Origin: Pseudoalteromonas rubra
GTDB taxonomy: Bacteria; Pseudomonadota; Gammaproteobacteria; Enterobacterales; Alteromonadaceae
DNA: 64,000 bases
Direction: 5' to 3'
Assembly: GCF_005887095.1 (NCBI RefSeq)
Contig: NZ_PNCI01000019.1
Location: 62,001 to 126,000 of the forward strand
The notes beneath the pieces are model-generated. The model was not told the origin of the DNA and made no database searches. It worked only from the letters and a program-made list of their open reading frames with translations. Shown here in pieces: positions 36,988 through 45,261 of this stretch. Position numbers and translations under genes: made by a program. Each line of letters opens with the position of its first letter. Position 1 is the stretch's first letter.

Positions 36988-38256
36988 ATGTCAGAAAAAA
37001 TTGCAAAACGCGCATTGCTACTCGCTACCCTCGCATTCGCAGCAAATTTTTCCGTTTGGACACTGTATGCTGCTTTGGTTATTCCTATCACCACACAATG
37101 GGAGTTGGGTGTACTTGAGGTAACGGCACTGTTGTCTGCCCCGATGCTGACGGGGGCACTCTCCCGTATTCCCGCGGGTATTGCCGCCGACCAAGGCTCC
37201 CCAAAAAAACTGTTTGTGATTCAAATGCTGATTTGCCTGCCGCCACTGGCGCTGTTGTATCTGGCAGATACCTACATGGCGTTACTCCTGATTGGCTTGT
37301 GGCTTGGTCTGAGCGGCAGTTCTTTTACGCTGGGTAATCGTTATGTCAATGACTTCTTTCCCCGAGACCAGCAGGGCACTGCGATGGGGGTATTTGGTGT
37401 GGGCAATGCCGGGGCCGCGATTACCTTGGTGTTTGTGCCCTTTTTGATGCAGTTGGTCGGCTGGCACTATGTTGGATTGGTTTATTCCGCTGGGCTGTTG
37501 CTTGTAGCATTGGCGTTTTTGTTTTTTGCACCACAGCGACCAGCCAGTGAAAATCGACCAGAACCGTGCAATGAACCCTGGTATACCCTGTTAAAGCAAG
37601 CCCGGATATGGCGACTTGGCCTGTACTATTACTTTGTATTTGGATCGTTTCTTGCTCTGCTGCTGTGGCTGCCTTATTACTATACCGAGGCCTACCAACT
37701 ACCGCTCTCTCAGGCCATGGCTTTTACCTTGTTTTTTGTTGCCACTTCGTCTGTGGTTCGGGCCTTGGGAGGGTGGTTTGCAGACAAATACGGTGGTCGA
37801 AGCGTGAACTGGAGTGTGTTCTGGGTGTGTCTGGTATGCCTGTTTTTCCTGAGTTACCCACCCACCACGATGACTATTCATGGCGTTGAGCAGGATGTGT
37901 ATATTCAGATTGCCATTAACGTGTGGTTTTTCTCCGTTTTGTTATTTGTGATTGGTATAGCGCAAGGTTTTGGCCGCGCAAGCGTGTTTAAAATGATCCA
38001 TGAATACTATCCGAACGATATGGGCAGAGTTGGTGGAATTGTTTCCGCAATTGGCGCAATGGGTGGCTTTACGTTGCCCGTTCTGTTTGGTGCTGCGGTA
38101 GAAGTGTTAGGTTTCTACAGTGCCAGCTTTATGTTGCTGTACGGGGTACTGGCTGTCTGCATGATGGCAATGTACTTTGCAATCCGGGCAGAGCGTTACA
38201 GTCGCAGGCTGAAAGAAGCTGCGAGCTATAATTTTTTGGAAGATGATGACTTATGA
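36988..38256 (+). CDS. MFS nitrate/nitrite transporter (NarK1-like, short type)
   Basis: 422 residues from ATG 36988 with GGGGTGG about eight bases upstream; a GTG at 36976 is the alternative. Twelve spans. The nitrate signature GVFGVGNAGAAITL lies at about 135-148, and IGIAQGFGRASVFKMI is in the place of the second. This is the NarK1 type, often a proton-linked nitrate importer. The stop overlaps the start of nnrS (ATGATG), so the two are co-translated. Confidence 0.9.
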   Translation: MSEKIAKRALLLATLAFAANFSVWTLYAALVIPITTQWELGVLEVTALLSAPMLTGALSRIPAGIAADQGSPKKLFVIQMLICLPPLALLYLADTYMALLLIGLWLGLSGSSFTLGNRYVNDFFPRDQQGTAMGVFGVGNAGAAITLVFVPFLMQLVGWHYVGLVYSAGLLLVALAFLFFAPQRPASENRPEPCNEPWYTLLKQARIWRLGLYYYFVFGSFLALLLWLPYYYTEAYQLPLSQAMAFTLFFVATSSVVRALGGWFADKYGGRSVNWSVFWVCLVCLFFLSYPPTTMTIHGVEQDVYIQIAINVWFFSVLLFVIGIAQGFGRASVFKMIHEYYPNDMGRVGGIVSAIGAMGGFTLPVLFGAAVEVLGFYSASFMLLYGVLAVCMMAMYFAIRAERYSRRLKEAASYNFLEDDDL

Positions 38257-39455
38257 TGCAGATACTCGATACCCAAAAAGAGGAGCAGATCCCGCCAGTG
38301 CTCCGCTTGGCCTTTAGACCTTTTTTCCTGTTAGGCGGTTTTTTCAGTTGTTTGGCGTTAATTGTATGGGGTAGTGTTTTAAGCGGTACCTTACAATTTA
38401 CGCCGTATGGTCATGTCCTTTTCTGGCACAGCCACGAGATGCTATTTGGTTTTGTTAGTGCGATCGTTGTGGGGTTTTTATTAACGGCTGTGCAAAACTG
38501 GACGGGTATACCCAGCATCAGAGGCAGCAGGTTGGCCGTTCTTACGGGATTGTGGCTGGCAGCCAGGATCCTGATGTTGTTTTCTTCGGTACCCCCATGG
38601 CTTGTTATTTCTGTGGACTTACTGTTTTTACCCTTAGCAGGGTACTGGCTAGCTAAACCCATTATTGCAATCGGACAGATGCGCAATTTGTTTTTTGTGC
38701 CGATACTGGTTTTTCTGAGTGCAACTAATCTGCTCATGCATATGGGAGTTGTACTTAATTTGCCCAGCTTATATCAACATGGTTATATTTCAGCTATCTG
38801 GCTTATTACGCTGTTGATGAGTATTTTGGGTGGCCGCGTGATCCCGTTTTTCACGGCCAACGGAACCAAAACTAAAAAAGTCACGCCAATCCGCTGGCTG
38901 GAGTATCTGGCTTTGGGCACAACATGGGGCATATTCGCCTTGTATATCACGGGACTAAATCATTATTTGCCCGAGCAATTTCTGGTCGGGTTCATGCTGC
39001 TATGTGCGCTAGCCCATGTGATTCGTGTGCTGAGGTGGAAATTCAGGCTAACGCTGAAAGTCCCATTGTTGTGGAGCCTGCACGTGGCATACTGGTTTAT
39101 CCCCATTGGGATTGCTTTGATAGGTATTTCCTATCTATCCGACATGTTGACGTTGTCGACGGCTTTTCATGCGTTAACGGTTGGTGCAATGGGGAGTATG
39201 ATCCTGAGCATGATGTCGCGAGTAAGCCTCGGTCACACCGGACGAAAACTGGTGGTCAGGCATTTGGTGGTGGTGGCATTTGGTGCCGTGTTTGTGTCGG
39301 CCCTGATCCGGGTGTTTGGGAGCTTGTTCTTTGCCAGTTTTAGTTTTTCATCGATTCTTGTTTCGATAGTGGCCTGGTGTATTGCCTATGGTCTGTTCAC
39401 TCTGGTGTATTATCCGGTGCTGACGCAACCAAGGGCGGATGGTCGCCCAGGCTAA
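38253..39455 (+). CDS. nnrS: NnrS family membrane protein
   Basis: Heme- and copper-binding membrane protein linked to resistance to nitric oxide. 400 residues, about 12 spans. NnrS signatures: LRLAFRPFFLLGG, the WHSHEMLFGF motif with two His, a conserved GGRVIPFFT, and HALTVGAMGSMILSMMSRVSLGHTGR. The start codon ATGATG overlaps the stop of the nitrate transporter; either Met may be used. It is not an enzyme of denitrification, but it goes with the RIC protein at 47.1-47.8 kb as NO defence. Confidence 0.93.
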   Translation: MMQILDTQKEEQIPPVLRLAFRPFFLLGGFFSCLALIVWGSVLSGTLQFTPYGHVLFWHSHEMLFGFVSAIVVGFLLTAVQNWTGIPSIRGSRLAVLTGLWLAARILMLFSSVPPWLVISVDLLFLPLAGYWLAKPIIAIGQMRNLFFVPILVFLSATNLLMHMGVVLNLPSLYQHGYISAIWLITLLMSILGGRVIPFFTANGTKTKKVTPIRWLEYLALGTTWGIFALYITGLNHYLPEQFLVGFMLLCALAHVIRVLRWKFRLTLKVPLLWSLHVAYWFIPIGIALIGISYLSDMLTLSTAFHALTVGAMGSMILSMMSRVSLGHTGRKLVVRHLVVVAFGAVFVSALIRVFGSLFFASFSFSSILVSIVAWCIAYGLFTLVYYPVLTQPRADGRPG

Positions 39456-39605
39456 TCCTCATTGCTACTTCCTGTGGTAACCCGAAAGGGTTACCAACTA
39501 CCTCTTTTGCGCGCATAAATCACTTAAGGCTGTTGATGTGGATCAAGCTCCAATTCCATGTGGTGCCTATGCTTTAAAACACAGTTCAACTTGGAATGTG
39601 TTGCA

Positions 39606-40046
39606 ATGAAAAATACTCCCTTACCTTGCATTATGAGCTGCTCTGGTTGTTGTCACGGCGGAGCGCTGTCTGACGATATCGCGATTATCCTGCAGCAACA
39701 AGGCAAAGTTGAGCGGGTAGCGGTGGCGGCCATTGCGGCTGGGTCGCCTCAGCATCTGAAAAAGATTAAACAAAGCGGCCAGCTCATCGCCATAGATGGC
39801 TGCGCATTACAGTGTATCAAGCGCTGTTTAACCGCTTGCGGTATTGACGGGGTAATCCATTTCGACATTGCCAAAATTGTCAGAGAACTACCGGACAAAG
39901 CAAAAAGAAGCACCTTACAAACTGAGCTTCAGGTTGCATCATACGTCTGTCGAGAGCTGGCGCTGCGATTACCGGGTGGTCAACCGCCTCAACCAGAGTC
40001 GGCGGACTCCAACATTATTGCACTGTTCCCGTGTGCGAAGGGTTAG
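39606..40046 (+). CDS. DGC-domain putative zinc-binding protein
   Basis: 146 residues from ATG 39606 (MKNTPLPCIMSCSGCCHGG); the frame is open further upstream, but the family starts close to this Cys-rich segment. Cysteines: PCIMSCSGCC near the N-terminus, DGCALQCIKRCL in the middle (the DGC motif), one near residue 115 and one near the end. The family is common beside NO and nitrate genes, but its role is unknown. Four bases overlap the convergent moeB. The ribosome-binding site is weak. Confidence 0.82.
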   Translation: MKNTPLPCIMSCSGCCHGGALSDDIAIILQQQGKVERVAVAAIAAGSPQHLKKIKQSGQLIAIDGCALQCIKRCLTACGIDGVIHFDIAKIVRELPDKAKRSTLQTELQVASYVCRELALRLPGGQPPQPESADSNIIALFPCAKG

Positions 40047-40789
40047 TGAGTGCCTGAGCAGGTTGGACAGTCTGCGCGCTTGGGGATGTCAAACGCCCTG
40101 AATTGCATAGACTGGGCATCATATAAGGTTAGTTTGACCGTGTCTGGGGCTAATTTTAACAAGCTCTTGAGGGCTTCGGTTGCCTGCAAAGTACCTATGG
40201 TACCGACGACCGGTGACAGGACACCCGCTTCCATACAGCTCAGAGACTGCTCGCCAAATAAACTGGCGACACACGCATAGCAGGGGTCTTTGGTACGCAT
40301 GGGAAAGTGGATCACCTGACCTTCCAGGCGTATTGCAGACCCAGAAATCAACGGTGTGTGATAACGCCAGCACAGGTCATTTAACAACAAGCGTGTTTGC
40401 AGGTTGTCGCTGCAATCTACGACCACATCGGCCTGTTTTATCGTTTCACTGTGGACTTCACTCAGGGCTGTTTCAAAGATATTGACCCGGATGGACGAAT
40501 TGATTCTGTTGAGCGATTCAGCGGCCGATTGTGCTTTGTTTTTCCCTACATTGTGCTCGCAATGCAGGATCTGGCGTTGCAGGTTGGTGATGTCGACCTG
40601 ATCATGGTCAAACACGGTGAGTGTACCGACGCCTGACGCTGCAAGATAAGGTAAAACGGCGCAGCCCAAACCTCCGGCACCCACCACCACAATATGGCTT
40701 TGTAAAAATGCTTCTTGCCCGTCCTCCTGCACCAGGGGCAGTAAAATGTGCCGACAGTAGCGCATTGTATTTGTATCATCTAACTTCAT
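40043..40789 (-). CDS. moeB: molybdopterin-synthase adenylyltransferase MoeB
   Basis: E1-like enzyme that adenylates the Gly-Gly end of MoaD. 248 residues: ATP-binding GAGGLG at 37-42, VDCSDN with the Mg-site Asp, and the zinc cysteines CYAC and CPTC near the end. There is no rhodanese domain, so a separate sulfur donor is needed. It could in principle be ThiF, but no thi gene is near and moaD is in the window, so MoeB is the best name. It is divergent from the porin gene. Confidence 0.92.
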   Translation of the reverse strand: MKLDDTNTMRYCRHILLPLVQEDGQEAFLQSHIVVVGAGGLGCAVLPYLAASGVGTLTVFDHDQVDITNLQRQILHCEHNVGKNKAQSAAESLNRINSSIRVNIFETALSEVHSETIKQADVVVDCSDNLQTRLLLNDLCWRYHTPLISGSAIRLEGQVIHFPMRTKDPCYACVASLFGEQSLSCMEAGVLSPVVGTIGTLQATEALKSLLKLAPDTVKLTLYDAQSMQFRAFDIPKRADCPTCSGTH

Positions 40790-40859
40790 GCTGCTTTCAC
40801 CTTGTTGTGTTCAGGCCACGTATTAACTAAAGACTACAGCAAATTGGGAAGTGTTGTTA

Positions 40860-40894
40860 TACCCACAAAGAGAGGGGTAAGTGCAGAGTGGGTA
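40860..40894. promoter_or_regulatory. cluster of NarL-type heptamers before the porin
   Basis: TACCCAC (40860-40866), AGGGGTA (40873-40879) and GTGGGTA (40888-40894) resemble NarL/NarP heptamers. The first two are inverted but spaced six bases apart, so this is not the favoured 7-2-7 form. Confidence 0.4.
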
Positions 40895-40908
40895 ACGCAA
40901 ATCAGGCT

Positions 40909-40922
40909 TTGATATAAATCAA
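40909..40922 (+). promoter_or_regulatory. perfect FNR box before the porin
   Basis: TTGAT-ATAA-ATCAA is an exact FNR consensus. For class II activation the transcript would begin near 40957, with TAGGCT (40945-40950) as a weak -10. It would then start inside the small reading frame at 40938-40985. Confidence 0.8.
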
Positions 40923-40937
40923 ATTAGGAGGCAGATC

Positions 40938-40985
40938 ATGGCATTAGGCTACGTACAACATCACTACTGCGTAGCAAGGTATTAA
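40938..40985 (+). CDS. possible 15-codon leader peptide before the porin
   Basis: ATG at 40938 has an ideal AGGAGG (40926-40931) six bases upstream and opens a frame for MALGYVQHHYCVARY with TAA at 40983-40985. It ends three bases before the porin ATG, so translation could be coupled. Against this, if the perfect FNR box drives transcription from a class II start near 40957, the frame would not be transcribed as a whole. It may be real only if another promoter lies further upstream. Confidence 0.3.
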   Translation: MALGYVQHHYCVARY

Positions 40986-40988
40986 AGT

Positions 40989-42179
40989 ATGAAAACACAA
41001 CTTTCTGTAATTGCCACATTGCTCTTATCCGGTCTGAGCATTTCGGTTCAGGCATCTGTTCACGACGGTATCGACAACATGCTATCAGAAGGCAAGGCCA
41101 GTGGCTTGCTGAGATATAGATATGAAAATGTCGATCAACAAGGCGTTGACGAAAAAGCACACGCCTCTACATTGTTAACACGACTGAATTACACCAGCGG
41201 GACATTGCGCGGTGTCCGGGCGTTGTTGGAAGTCGATAATGTCACCCGTATCGGCAGCGACAACTACAACAGCACAGTCAACGGGATTAAGGACCGCCCG
41301 GTGGTGGCTGACCCAACTGGCACAGAAGTCAATCAGGCCAATTTGCAACTCAATCAGGGCAAGTTGGCGTTTACCCTGGGCAGGCAGCGGATCAATCTGG
41401 ATGACCAACGCTTTATTGGAGGTGTGGCATGGCGACAAAACGAACAAACGTTTGACGGATATCGCGCGCGCTATAAGGCCAGCGACGCTCTGACGTTTGA
41501 TTATGGCTATGTGTACAACGTGAATCGTATTTTTGGCGAAAAAAGTGCCAAGAGCGATTTACCCGGCAGGCTCCATCTGGGCAATGTCGCTTATCAGGTC
41601 AGTCCCGCGTTCTCGGTATCGGGTTTTGCTTACCTGTTAGACTTTGAGCACAATACGGCCATTTCAACGCGCACACTGGGTGTGCGGGTTGCGGGCAAAG
41701 CCTTTGATAACGTGAAGTACACATTGAGTTATGCCCAGCAACAGGACTATGGTGACAATCCAACGGATTTCAGCACCGACTATTTTCTGGCTCAGGTAAA
41801 AGGTAAGTTCAAAAAACTTGGCTGGACGATTGGCTATGAGTCACTGGGATCGGACAATGGTGTTGGCTTTAGTACGCCACTGGCCACGGCACACAAGTTT
41901 CAGGGCTTTGCCGATAAGTTTCTGGGCACCCCACCCAATGGTGTGGCAGACTGGTATGTTGGCGTCAATGGCATGGTATCTGGTGTAAAGCTGGGCGTGA
42001 CTTACCACAAGTTTGACAGCGTGGAAAACAGCATTGATTACGGCAGTGAAATCGATTTTACGGCGGCGTATAAGGTCACAGAGAAATGCAAGTTGTTGCT
42101 CAAATACGCCATGTACGATGCAGAGGCATTGGCCTCCGACACAGACAAGTTGTGGTTGATGTTGGCACATAAATTCTGA
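40989..42179 (+). CDS. outer-membrane porin, probably for nitrate/nitrite
   Basis: 396 residues: signal peptide to about residue 22 (LLLSGLSISVQA), then a beta-barrel with alternating pattern and a terminal Phe (LMLAHKF). LRYRYENVDQ, LTRLNYTSG and LGRQRINLDDQRFIGG...RQNEQTFDGYRARY fit the alginate-export/OprD-like porins. An exact FNR box lies before it, and the nitrate transporter gene follows, so passage of nitrate or nitrite through the outer membrane is a fair inference. It is transcribed alone and ends at a terminator. Confidence 0.85.
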   Translation: MKTQLSVIATLLLSGLSISVQASVHDGIDNMLSEGKASGLLRYRYENVDQQGVDEKAHASTLLTRLNYTSGTLRGVRALLEVDNVTRIGSDNYNSTVNGIKDRPVVADPTGTEVNQANLQLNQGKLAFTLGRQRINLDDQRFIGGVAWRQNEQTFDGYRARYKASDALTFDYGYVYNVNRIFGEKSAKSDLPGRLHLGNVAYQVSPAFSVSGFAYLLDFEHNTAISTRTLGVRVAGKAFDNVKYTLSYAQQQDYGDNPTDFSTDYFLAQVKGKFKKLGWTIGYESLGSDNGVGFSTPLATAHKFQGFADKFLGTPPNGVADWYVGVNGMVSGVKLGVTYHKFDSVENSIDYGSEIDFTAAYKVTEKCKLLLKYAMYDAEALASDTDKLWLMLAHKF

Positions 42180-42221
42180 ATGCGCTGACACCATTACTAT
42201 AAGATTCCCTGCAATATGTTG

Positions 42222-42243
42222 AGCCTCTTCGGAGGCTTTTTTT
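42222..42243 (+). terminator. terminator after the porin
   Basis: AGCCTC (42222-42227), TTCG tetraloop and GAGGCT (42232-42237), followed by a T run. Short but classic. Confidence 0.9.
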
Positions 42244-42422
42244 GTTTTTCGTTAGTTCCTGATTGCACTGAGTATCACTATTGATATCAAGGTGGTGGGT
42301 TGGGGTAGTCCGTATATATCTTAATAGGTAGTCAGCTGCGTATTTCCGCATGCTGCCACTTTATGACCAAAAATCCAAATAGGTAGGGGCGTTATTACGC
42401 GCATTTTACGGCCGGGAATTAC

Positions 42423-42463
42423 TTGATTTACGTCAATTATTTTTGTGCAGATCGAGCCAGAAT
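42423..42463 (+). promoter_or_regulatory. FNR-type (class II) promoter of the third nitrate transporter
   Basis: TTGAT-TTAC-GTCAA at 42423-42436 has one mismatch to FNR. CAGAAT at 42458-42463 can be the -10, giving a start near 42470 and the box centred at about -41. Confidence 0.7.
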
Positions 42464-42493
42464 GGCTTGGAATCTACCGTATTGGAGAGAATT

Positions 42494-43972
42494 ATGGCCA
42501 GTGAAAAATTTAATGTGTTTTCCATGAAGGGGAAAATGAAAGTTCTGCACTTAAGCTGGATTGCATTTTTTATTACCTTCTTAGTGTGGTTTAACTTTGC
42601 CCCTCTGTTGCAGGCCGTAAAGACGACCCTTGGACTCACTACCGAACAAATCAAGACACTTCTGATACTCAACGTTGCGTTAACTATCCCTGCGCGCGTT
42701 ATTATTGGCATGCTCACGGACAAATACGGCCCGCGCATTGTCTACTCCAGCCTGCTTGTATTATGCTCTGTACCCTGTTTTATGTTTGCCTTTGCCGATA
42801 GCTTTTTACAGGCAGCGATTGCCCGTTTCTTACTGGGCTTTATTGGTGCCGGTTTTGTGATTGGTATCCGTATGGTTTCTGAGTGGTTCCCACACAACGA
42901 ACTAGGCACCGCTGAGGGCATATACGGCGGCTGGGGTAACTTTGGTTCTGCGGCAGCTGCTTTTACTCTGCCAACGGTGGCATTGCTCTTTGGTGGTGAC
43001 GATGGCTGGCGTTATGCCATTGGAATAACCGGGGTGATGGGCCTGGTTTATGGTTTTATTTACTACGCCAGTGTGACCAATACACCAAAAGGCTCGACCT
43101 ATTTTAGGCCTAAAAACCTGGGGGCGATGGAAGTCACGTCAAAGGGCGATTTCTTTTTACTCTTGCTAATGAAAATACCTATGTATGCAGCCCTTGCACT
43201 GTTGGCCTGGAAACTGTCTCCCAATGGCGTAAACATGCTGGATGCAACTGTCGTCAATGCGACCTATGTTGCGTTGTGTCTGCTGTATCTGTTTGAAGTG
43301 AAAAAGGTGTGGTCGGTCAACAAAGGCGTATTTGAAAAAGAAGTCCCCGAGTTACACCGTTATAGCTTTAAGCAGGTCGCGGTACTGGATATTTTGTATT
43401 TTACCAATTTTGGCTCTGAGCTTGCTGTTGTGTCTATGTTGCCGCTGTTCTTTGCTGAGACCTTCTCGCTGGACCCGGTTATGGCCGGTATGGTTGCAGG
43501 TGCCTATGCATTTATGAACTTAATGTCTCGCCCCGCAGGTGGCTGGATTTCAGATAAATTTGGCCGTAAAACAACCTTGCTGATTTTAACCGCTGGCCTG
43601 GCAATGGGATATTTCTTAATGGGCATGGTGGATGCGCAATGGCCATTATGGCTGGCAGTTGCCACAGCAATGGCGTGTTCTTTCTTTGTCCAGTCTGGCG
43701 AAGGCGCTGTGTTTGCTGTGGTACCGCTGATCAAACGTCGCCTAACTGGTCAGATCGCGGGTATGACGGGAGCTTATGGCAATGTGGGCGCGGTGACCTT
43801 TCTGACCGTTCTGTCTTTTGTTGACTATGCAACCTTCTTCTACGTTATTGCAGGTACTGCCATGATTGGATTTGTAACCTTGTTCTTTATGGATGAACCC
43901 AGAGGACAAATTGCAGAAGTGCGTGAAGACGGTACCGTTGAACTGATAGATGTATCACACAAAAAAGTTTAG
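42494..43972 (+). CDS. MFS nitrate transporter (NasA/NRT-like)
   Basis: 492 residues from ATG 42494 with GGAGAG five bases upstream. Twelve spans. Near the N-terminus is HLSWIAFFITFLVWFNFAPL, then the MFS loop GMLTDKYGPR, then a nitrate signature in YGGWGNFGSAAAAFTLP (about 140-156) and a second in TGAYGNVGAVTFLT. This is the NasA/NarK1-type nitrate importer. It is the third MFS nitrate/nitrite carrier of the block and, unlike the other two, has an FNR box. A terminator follows. Confidence 0.92.
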   Translation: MASEKFNVFSMKGKMKVLHLSWIAFFITFLVWFNFAPLLQAVKTTLGLTTEQIKTLLILNVALTIPARVIIGMLTDKYGPRIVYSSLLVLCSVPCFMFAFADSFLQAAIARFLLGFIGAGFVIGIRMVSEWFPHNELGTAEGIYGGWGNFGSAAAAFTLPTVALLFGGDDGWRYAIGITGVMGLVYGFIYYASVTNTPKGSTYFRPKNLGAMEVTSKGDFFLLLLMKIPMYAALALLAWKLSPNGVNMLDATVVNATYVALCLLYLFEVKKVWSVNKGVFEKEVPELHRYSFKQVAVLDILYFTNFGSELAVVSMLPLFFAETFSLDPVMAGMVAGAYAFMNLMSRPAGGWISDKFGRKTTLLILTAGLAMGYFLMGMVDAQWPLWLAVATAMACSFFVQSGEGAVFAVVPLIKRRLTGQIAGMTGAYGNVGAVTFLTVLSFVDYATFFYVIAGTAMIGFVTLFFMDEPRGQIAEVREDGTVELIDVSHKKV

Positions 43973-43986
43973 CAATCTCCAGAACC

Positions 43987-44017
43987 AAAAAGCCAGTGCA
44001 AATGCACTGGCTTTTTT
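43987..44017. terminator. bidirectional terminator
   Basis: AAAAAGCCAGTGCA (43987-44000) and TGCACTGGCTTTTTT (44003-44017). It lies between the convergent nitrate transporter and mog genes and fits both. Confidence 0.92.
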
Positions 44018-44037
44018 ATGGGTAATGATTATACAGA

Positions 44038-44565
44038 TTAAGATTTTGGCCTGAATACCTGGATTACAGCATCATCGCATGTCAGGTAAGGACCTTCCAG
44101 CAGGTCAATACAGTAGGGCACTGCGGGGAATACTGCATCCAGACACTGTTTGATGGCCTTTGGTTTGCCCGGCAAATTGATGATCAGTGCCTGATTGCGA
44201 ATGCCGGCAGTCTGACGTGATAAAATCGCAGTAGGTACATATTTCAAGCTTTCCTGGCGCATCAGTTCGCCAAAGCCGGGCATCATCTTGTCACAGACCG
44301 CTTCCGTCGCTTCGGGTGTAACGTCGCGCTTTGCTGGGCCTGTACCGCCGGTGGTGATGATTAATGCGCAGCCTTCGTCATCGCTCAGTGTACGCAAAGC
44401 CTGCTCAATCAGTGGTTGTTCGTCTTCAACAAGCATACGCACAGCCTGCCACGGCGAAGAAAGATAGGCCGTGAGTGTGTCAATAATAGCGGGTCCGGAG
44501 AGATCCTCGTACTGACCTCTGCTCGCACGGTCGCTTACCGTTAAAATACCAATTTTAGCTGTCAT
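44038..44565 (-). CDS. mog: molybdopterin adenylyltransferase Mog
   Basis: 175 residues. Motifs: GILTVSDRASRGQYEDLSGPAI, the molybdopterin-binding ITTGGTGPAKRDVTPEATE, and NLPGKPKAIKQCL. It adenylates molybdopterin so that MoeA can insert molybdate. It is a separate gene from moaB at 25.9 kb, so both paralogues exist. Divergent from nrdG. Confidence 0.95.
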   Translation of the reverse strand: MTAKIGILTVSDRASRGQYEDLSGPAIIDTLTAYLSSPWQAVRMLVEDEQPLIEQALRTLSDDEGCALIITTGGTGPAKRDVTPEATEAVCDKMMPGFGELMRQESLKYVPTAILSRQTAGIRNQALIINLPGKPKAIKQCLDAVFPAVPYCIDLLEGPYLTCDDAVIQVFRPKS

Positions 44566-44717
44566 AGCCGCCCTTTAATATTCGTAAAAAAGCCAGTCTA
44601 GCAAAGAATATACAGTATGAAACTCCTCCAAAGTAGGTAGAAGCACCCACACAGCACACCCTTGCGCATGCACCTTTTTTGTTACCACTAAAGTGCCTTT
44701 TTTAACCGTGAGTAAGC

Positions 44718-44760
44718 TTGATTCAGATCAAGCGGGAGACTGGTCGGAATACAGTGAAAT
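44718..44760 (+). promoter_or_regulatory. perfect FNR box and promoter of nrdG-nrdD
   Basis: TTGAT-TCAG-ATCAA at 44718-44731 is an exact FNR consensus. TGAAAT (44755-44760) fits a -10, giving a start near 44767 and the box centred at about -42, class II. The nrdG GTG follows about 42 bases later. Confidence 0.8.
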
Positions 44761-44808
44761 GCTATATATTGTGTTTTAATTATAAAAATTAACTATATAT
44801 GGTGTTTT

Positions 44809-45258
44809 GTGAATGTGTTTGAGCCGCAGATCTGTTTTCAGGAAGTGCCCAATGAGATAGCGTTGGGCTTTTTGTGTACCGGGTGCCAGATAGGTTGCCG
44901 GGGGTGTCACAGCCCACAGGTGTGGGATGCACAAAACGGCACGCCACTCACGGTTGCACGCTTTACCGGGCTGTTACACAAATACAGTGGGCTTATCACC
45001 TGTGTGGTGTTCTTTGGTGGTGAGTGGCAGGCACCGCTGTTGATCAAATTACTGCAACTTGCCAGACACGCTGGCCTGAAAACCTGCCTTTATACCGGGC
45101 TGCAGGCAGTGCCTGCGCCATTGCGAGCAGAGCTCACTTACCTGAAAACCGGCCCGTACATCCAGGCTTTAGGTGGCCTGGACAAGCCAAATACAAACCA
45201 ACGTTTTATCGACGTGGCCTCCGGCCAGATCCTTAATGCACACTTTTCCAGGGAGTAA
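44809..45258 (+). CDS. nrdG: anaerobic ribonucleotide reductase activase NrdG
   Basis: Radical-SAM enzyme (149 residues) that makes the glycyl radical on NrdD. The cluster motif is CTGCQIGCRGCH (Cys23, 26, 30, 33), which holds the CxxxCxxC ligands, followed by VW. VVFFGGEW resembles the GGEP SAM motif. The start GTG at 44809 is uncertain; a second GTG lies six bases later and neither has a strong ribosome-binding site. It precedes nrdD by three bases; the nrdG-nrdD order is the reverse of E. coli. Confidence 0.93.
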   Translation: MNVFEPQICFQEVPNEIALGFLCTGCQIGCRGCHSPQVWDAQNGTPLTVARFTGLLHKYSGLITCVVFFGGEWQAPLLIKLLQLARHAGLKTCLYTGLQAVPAPLRAELTYLKTGPYIQALGGLDKPNTNQRFIDVASGQILNAHFSRE

Positions 45259-45261
45259 TCT

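Larger units (their letters stand above)
42180..42493. other. intergenic region, porin to third nitrate transporter
   Basis: 314 bases with no gene. It holds the porin terminator (42222-42243), loose TAGGTAG/GGGGTAG heptamer-like words near 42311-42384 and the FNR box at 42423-42436. No 7-2-7 pair was found here. Confidence 0.4.

Noticed and set aside
40043..40789. ThiF of thiamine synthesis instead of MoeB
   Set aside because: The two families are alike, but moaD and the full Moco pathway are near and no thi gene is in view.
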